Part shown: piece by piece, positions 21,860 to 24,612 of the stretch
Layout: each line of letters opens with the position of its first letter
How positions within the stretch are numbered: the stretch's first letter is position 1
IMG/VR virus record: IMGVR_UViG_3300045996_003089
Coordinates: 1 to 24,612 of that record
Origin: a virus
Reading direction: 5' to 3' (one strand)
DNA: 24,612 nucleotides
Translations under genes and position numbers: made by a program
The notes under the pieces: model-generated
Database searches by the model: none
Told to the model about the DNA's origin: nothing
The model's input: the letters and a program-made list of their open reading frames with translations, nothing else

Positions 21860-23519
21860 TGCGCAGGGCCCCCCTCACCAGGTCGTAAATGGTAGGTCGT
21901 CTGCCCGCGCCGTTGAGCGACTTGCGGTCGATCCCCGACTGGTCGAAGCCGCCCATGGCGCCTTGGCCCATGGCGCCGGGGTCGGGGCGCGAGGCGCTGA
22001 CCACGGCGGGCAGCAGCCGCATGGCCTCCTGGTGGCCCGCGGCGCCGTCGCCGTCCTCGGACACGACGCCCGTGCCGCCCGTCTTGCCCGCGGTGCGCAT
22101 CTCGCCCTCGTCGACGAGCCCGGCGATCTCGCTGCCCCAGTCCTCGGGCGTCAGGGGCATTTCGAGCTCCTTACGCAGCTCGTTCTTGGTCATGGCCTTG
22201 GCCTGGAGCAGCAGGTTCAGGCGGACGTTCTTGACCTCGTGATCGTCGATGCGCTTGCAGCGCACCTCGACGATCAGGTCGTCGCCGAAGAACGGCGCCA
22301 GCGTCCGCGTGAGCTGCGACGAGATGCGGTAGCACATCGGCTCCAGCGTCTGCCAGTAGAGCTGCTTCATGGTGGCGAACAGCGTGCTGTAGCTGGAGTC
22401 GTCGATCATGCCCGCGGCGGGCTTGGTGATGCCGAAGCCCCCGAGCACGAAGCTCACGAGCTGGTCCCAGCCGCGCGGGTAGTCCATGTCGATCGGTCGG
22501 CTGCCCCACTGCTCCAGTTTGCCGCCCGGGGGCGACACGTAGAGCTGCCCGGAGTTCTCGGGCCCCTGGTGCGACGCCTCGAACTCGGCGCGGATGCGGT
22601 CGATCTCCTCCTCGGGCAGGGGGACGGCGCCCTCCATCTCCTCGAAGTTCAGGACGGCGCTGGGGTTGATGCTGCGCCGCATGCCGTAGTGGCGGGAGCG
22701 GTCGATCTGCTCGACGAGGTCGATGTGGTCGCGCAGCGCCGTCTGCGGCGAGTAGCCGTCGTAGCGCAGGAACGGGTGCGGGTACTTGAACTTGAGCATC
22801 CACTGCGCCGGGATGGCGGCGCCGACGGCGCTGCTGGGCGTCGGGTAGCTGCTGAACGGCCCGTAGGGGTAGACGGGCTGGATCCGGTAGTAGCCGTCGG
22901 GGTAGTCGGGGTTGACGACGGGCTGCGGGATCGCCAGCGCCGTAGGGACGCTGTAGAGTTCGTACGGCGCGCCGAGCACGTTCGGGACCATCCAGGTGAG
23001 CGCCGACCCGGTCAGCGACATCTGCTGGAGCCAGCGGTACATCAGGTCGCCGAAGCTGTCCTCGGGGTTGGGCTTCTCGAGGAGTTCGACGAGGTCGTAG
23101 GGGCGCGCCTGACGGCCGTTCTCGGGCAGGTCGTACTTGGAGACGGGGCGCCTCCCGTCGGGGGCGCTCTCGTCCTTCTTGAAGATCTGGAACTCGCCCT
23201 GCTGGAACTGCTCGCACAGGCGGTGGATGGCGACGTACTGGATGCCCGTGAAGTGCCGCGACTGCTCCCAGCGCTCGTCGCTCCAGCCGCCCGGCGCCCG
23301 CGACCGGAAGGCCTCGAGGAGCCTCTTGAACGACGCCGAGTTGGACGCCAGCGACCTGCCGTAGGAGCCGCCCGGGACCGGGGCCTGCCGGTGGCCGTCC
23401 TCTTTGAGGGTCGCCTGCAGGCCGAACGTCTCGCGCCACAGGTTGCGCGACGCCTCGTGCGCCCGCTGGATCGGCGGCGTCGATTTCTGCGCCGACAGGA
23501 GGCCGCGGATGAAGCTCAT
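21840..23519 (-). CDS. HK97-type portal protein, 559 aa
   Basis: Portal of the HK97/SPP1-like superfamily, forming the dodecameric ring at the capsid vertex through which DNA enters and leaves. Supporting stretches are the N-terminal helix bundle near GIQYVAIHRLCEQFQQGEFQ, the wing region YDLVELLEKPNPEDSFGDL and LTGSALTWMVPN, PAQWMLKFKYPHP, the stem-like DYPRGWDQLVSFVLGGFGI, and SSYSTLFATMKQLYWQTLEP preceding the clip and crown, all in the family's order. The C-terminal 80 residues are Gly/Ala-rich and disordered-looking. Length is normal for the family. ATG 23519 follows AAAGG. It is the first gene of the leftward late operon and has its own candidate promoter about 50 bases upstream. Confidence 0.93.
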   Translation of the reverse strand: MSFIRGLLSAQKSTPPIQRAHEASRNLWRETFGLQATLKEDGHRQAPVPGGSYGRSLASNSASFKRLLEAFRSRAPGGWSDERWEQSRHFTGIQYVAIHRLCEQFQQGEFQIFKKDESAPDGRRPVSKYDLPENGRQARPYDLVELLEKPNPEDSFGDLMYRWLQQMSLTGSALTWMVPNVLGAPYELYSVPTALAIPQPVVNPDYPDGYYRIQPVYPYGPFSSYPTPSSAVGAAIPAQWMLKFKYPHPFLRYDGYSPQTALRDHIDLVEQIDRSRHYGMRRSINPSAVLNFEEMEGAVPLPEEEIDRIRAEFEASHQGPENSGQLYVSPPGGKLEQWGSRPIDMDYPRGWDQLVSFVLGGFGITKPAAGMIDDSSYSTLFATMKQLYWQTLEPMCYRISSQLTRTLAPFFGDDLIVEVRCKRIDDHEVKNVRLNLLLQAKAMTKNELRKELEMPLTPEDWGSEIAGLVDEGEMRTAGKTGGTGVVSEDGDGAAGHQEAMRLLPAVVSASRPDPGAMGQGAMGGFDQSGIDRKSLNGAGRRPTIYDLVRGALRNGNGRH

Positions 23520-23541
23520 GCCACGCCTTTAGGGAAGGAGT

Positions 23542-23570
23542 TTGCACGCGCGGTCGCGCGCGCTTACAAT
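23542..23570 (+). promoter_or_regulatory. Sigma70-like promoter for the Csf1-like gene
   Basis: TTGCAC (23542-23547) and TACAAT (23565-23570) are separated by exactly 17 bases, with transcription expected to start near 23577. The spacer contains CGCGCG-GT-CGCGCG (23547-23560), a palindrome that could be an operator. The ribosome-binding sequence AGGAGG and GTG start follow within 30 bases. Confidence 0.65.
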
Positions 23571-23577
23571 CGCTGTC

Positions 23578-23606
23578 ACTATACCCTAGGAGGACGCTGG
23601 TGTCTA
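23578..23606 (-). promoter_or_regulatory. Sigma70-like promoter for the portal operon
   Basis: On the minus strand TAGACA (23606-23601) and TATAGT (23583-23578), each one base off consensus, are separated by 17 bases. Transcription would start near 23571 and leave a leader of about 50 bases before the portal ATG. It overlaps the start of the divergent gene, so the two promoters would compete. Confidence 0.5.
23588..23593 (+). promoter_or_regulatory. Consensus ribosome-binding site AGGAGG
   Basis: A perfect AGGAGG six bases before the GTG at 23600 fixes the start of the Csf1-like gene. It is the strongest ribosome-binding sequence in the window, which suggests the protein is made in quantity. 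Confidence 0.8.
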
Positions 23607-24250
23607 CGCAAATCCTTTCCGCACCGGAGCTGTTCGCCAAGGCGCTGGGCAAGACGTGCGAGGGGGCGTTCAAGTGCCACTGGTGCTTCTCGCCCTGCAC
23701 CGACCGCGACCTGCACGACGACCCGCCGCCCGTCCCGTTCGTCAAGTCGAAGTCGGGGGCGCGCAACCCGGCGGGCATCTACGTGTGCCTGGGCTGCTGG
23801 ACCTTCCGCAGGAAACGCATGACGGTCAGGAGCATCGGCGGGCAGATGAAGGACGGGCAGTGCCCGATGAAGCACTCCTGGCTGGTGCGCGAGGAGGCGC
23901 GGGTCGTCGCCGGGGGCGAGGAGGCGGAGCTCTACCGCTTCCTGCTGGCGCCGACCACGCCCTTCTGCCTGATGTTGGGCACCGACTCCGACAGCTTCGT
24001 CCACCTGGCGCACGTCAACGCCGGGGAGGCGGGCGACAGGACGATGTTCAAGTTCACGCTGAACAACATAACCCACCAGTATTCGCCCTACGAGCTGTAC
24101 GAGACGCTGCACTCGGGGCCGTCGGGGCGCGAGCCCGGCGCCCAGGCGCTGGCGCGGACGCTGGGTCCGTACGAGGGGCTGGTCGAAAGGCCGGCGCCGC
24201 CCAAGCCCTCCGCCCAGCCCCGCCTGCCCAAGAGGCAGGTCAGTCCGTAG
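23600..24250 (+). CDS. Cysteine-rich protein resembling type IV CRISPR Csf1
   Basis: A 216-residue plus-strand protein. It opens with a short helix containing PELFAKAL, then C26-x-x-C29 and C63-x-x-C66, a spacing suited to a zinc ribbon, with C20 and C33 nearby. A later segment (about 127-170) runs LLAPTTPFCLMLGTDSDSF, a VHLAHVN strand, MFKFTLNN and YSPYELYETL. This order (S-P-x-E-L-F-x-x-A-L, paired zinc cysteines, L-L-x-P-x-x-P-F-x-x-x-l, h-x-x-x-x-A-x-V-N) is what I recall of Csf1, the Cas8-like subunit of type IV effectors. No other cas gene or array is in the window, so it may act alone or bind DNA or RNA in another role. C-terminal residues 175-216 are Pro-rich and disordered-looking. 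It uses its own promoter and a GTG start. Similarity is from pattern memory and not a search. Confidence 0.8.
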   Translation: MSTQILSAPELFAKALGKTCEGAFKCHWCFSPCTDRDLHDDPPPVPFVKSKSGARNPAGIYVCLGCWTFRRKRMTVRSIGGQMKDGQCPMKHSWLVREEARVVAGGEEAELYRFLLAPTTPFCLMLGTDSDSFVHLAHVNAGEAGDRTMFKFTLNNITHQYSPYELYETLHSGPSGREPGAQALARTLGPYEGLVERPAPPKPSAQPRLPKRQVSP

Positions 24251-24612
24251 GTTTCGTGTCCCGGTAGAGCAGGATCGTGTCGGCGCGCGTGTGCCGCCAG
24301 AGGTTGCCCTCGAACGCCATCGAGTAGCTGAAGTTCGGCGGCGCGTCGGACTGCCGGTCGGACAGGTACTGCCACTCCTTGACGTGCAGTTTCCCCTCGC
24401 GGTAGCGCCACACCCCGACCCAGACGCACCGCGAGGTGCGTGAGGTGAGCGTCGCCGAGCCGTCCTGGTACAGCGTCACGTCCCACAGGTTGTCGGCGTA
24501 GGCCCACTGGAGCACGTGGTCGCCGAGCACCCAGGCCGGGTGGGGGGACGGCGCCGGGCCCGGGCGGCGCTTCAGGGGCGCCGGGGCCCCCACCGACTCG
24601 ACGACCCCGGCG
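24240..24612 (-). CDS. Unrecognised protein with Trp-rich beta segments, may run off right edge
   Basis: At least 117 residues if the GTG at 24593 is the start; the frame stays open to the right edge and no good ribosome-binding sequence precedes that GTG, so the protein may begin outside the window. After a Pro-rich N-terminus come strands such as VLQWAYADNLWDVTLYQDG, SRCVWVGVWRYREGKLHVKE and LWRHTRADTILLYRD, suggesting a small beta-barrel. No family recognised. It is convergent with the Csf1-like gene; their ends overlap by 11 bases, with no terminator visible between them. Confidence 0.55.
   Translation of the reverse strand, partial: AGVVESVGAPAPLKRRPGPAPSPHPAWVLGDHVLQWAYADNLWDVTLYQDGSATLTSRTSRCVWVGVWRYREGKLHVKEWQYLSDRQSDAPPNFSYSMAFEGNLWRHTRADTILLYRDTKPTD

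Noticed and set aside
21789-23822. Very long open frame on the plus strand over portal
   Set aside because: The minus frame is a convincing portal protein; the plus frame is Val/Leu/Arg/Gly-rich noise and would cross the promoter region and the start of the Csf1-like gene.
23600-24250. Complete type IV CRISPR system
   Set aside because: No csf2, csf3, csf4, cas6 or dinG-like gene and no array are present in the window.

Overview
The window is a stretch of a high-GC tailed-phage (or prophage) genome. It carries an HK97-type portal protein and prohead protease, phage-style fibre and Ig-like proteins, and almost no non-coding DNA. Twenty-eight of the 29 genes called lie on the minus strand and are packed end to start (ATGA, GTGA, TTGA and TGATG junctions), so they read right to left as one or a few long late operons. 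The host cannot be fixed from the sequence. A short protein resembling the 'repeat-companion' domain common in Planctomycetes and Myxobacteria is a weak hint towards such a host.

Layout in the direction of transcription, right to left. (1) 24612-23520: an unrecognised minus-strand gene runs off the right edge, and the only plus-strand gene follows (23600-24250), a cysteine-rich protein resembling the type IV CRISPR protein Csf1. It is divergent from the portal gene across a short region in which I can read two overlapping sigma70-like promoters. (2) 23519-20973: portal, a coiled-coil protein with a proline/valine repeat, and an Ig-like protein. (3) 20965-12680: virion surface and tail-fibre genes. 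These include a 600-residue fibre built from exactly 22 modules of 12, 18, 22 or 27 residues, an 873-residue fibre with a five-residue Ser-Gly repeat, several small beta-rich proteins, and one inserted methyltransferase. (4) 12560-5129: two small genes, then three glycosyltransferases, an FkbM-type methyltransferase, a repeat-companion-like protein, a GroES-like protein, a single-domain methyltransferase, and one polypeptide with three methyltransferase domains in a row. (5) 5026-1: a virion-like beta protein, a 903-residue multidomain protein with an ADP-ribosyltransferase-like segment, a small helical protein, and the prohead protease, which runs off the left edge.

The most striking reading is that an O-methylated-glycan assembly locus (three glycosyltransferases and six methyltransferase domains, counting the one among the fibre genes) sits inside the virion operon, next to fibres with well over a hundred Ser-Gly dipeptides. 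I infer that the virion is glycosylated and that the Ser-Gly repeats are candidate acceptors. The sequence alone does not prove this. The other notable items are the isolated Csf1-like gene with its divergent promoters, and the roughly 20 kb separating portal from protease, which are usually neighbours.
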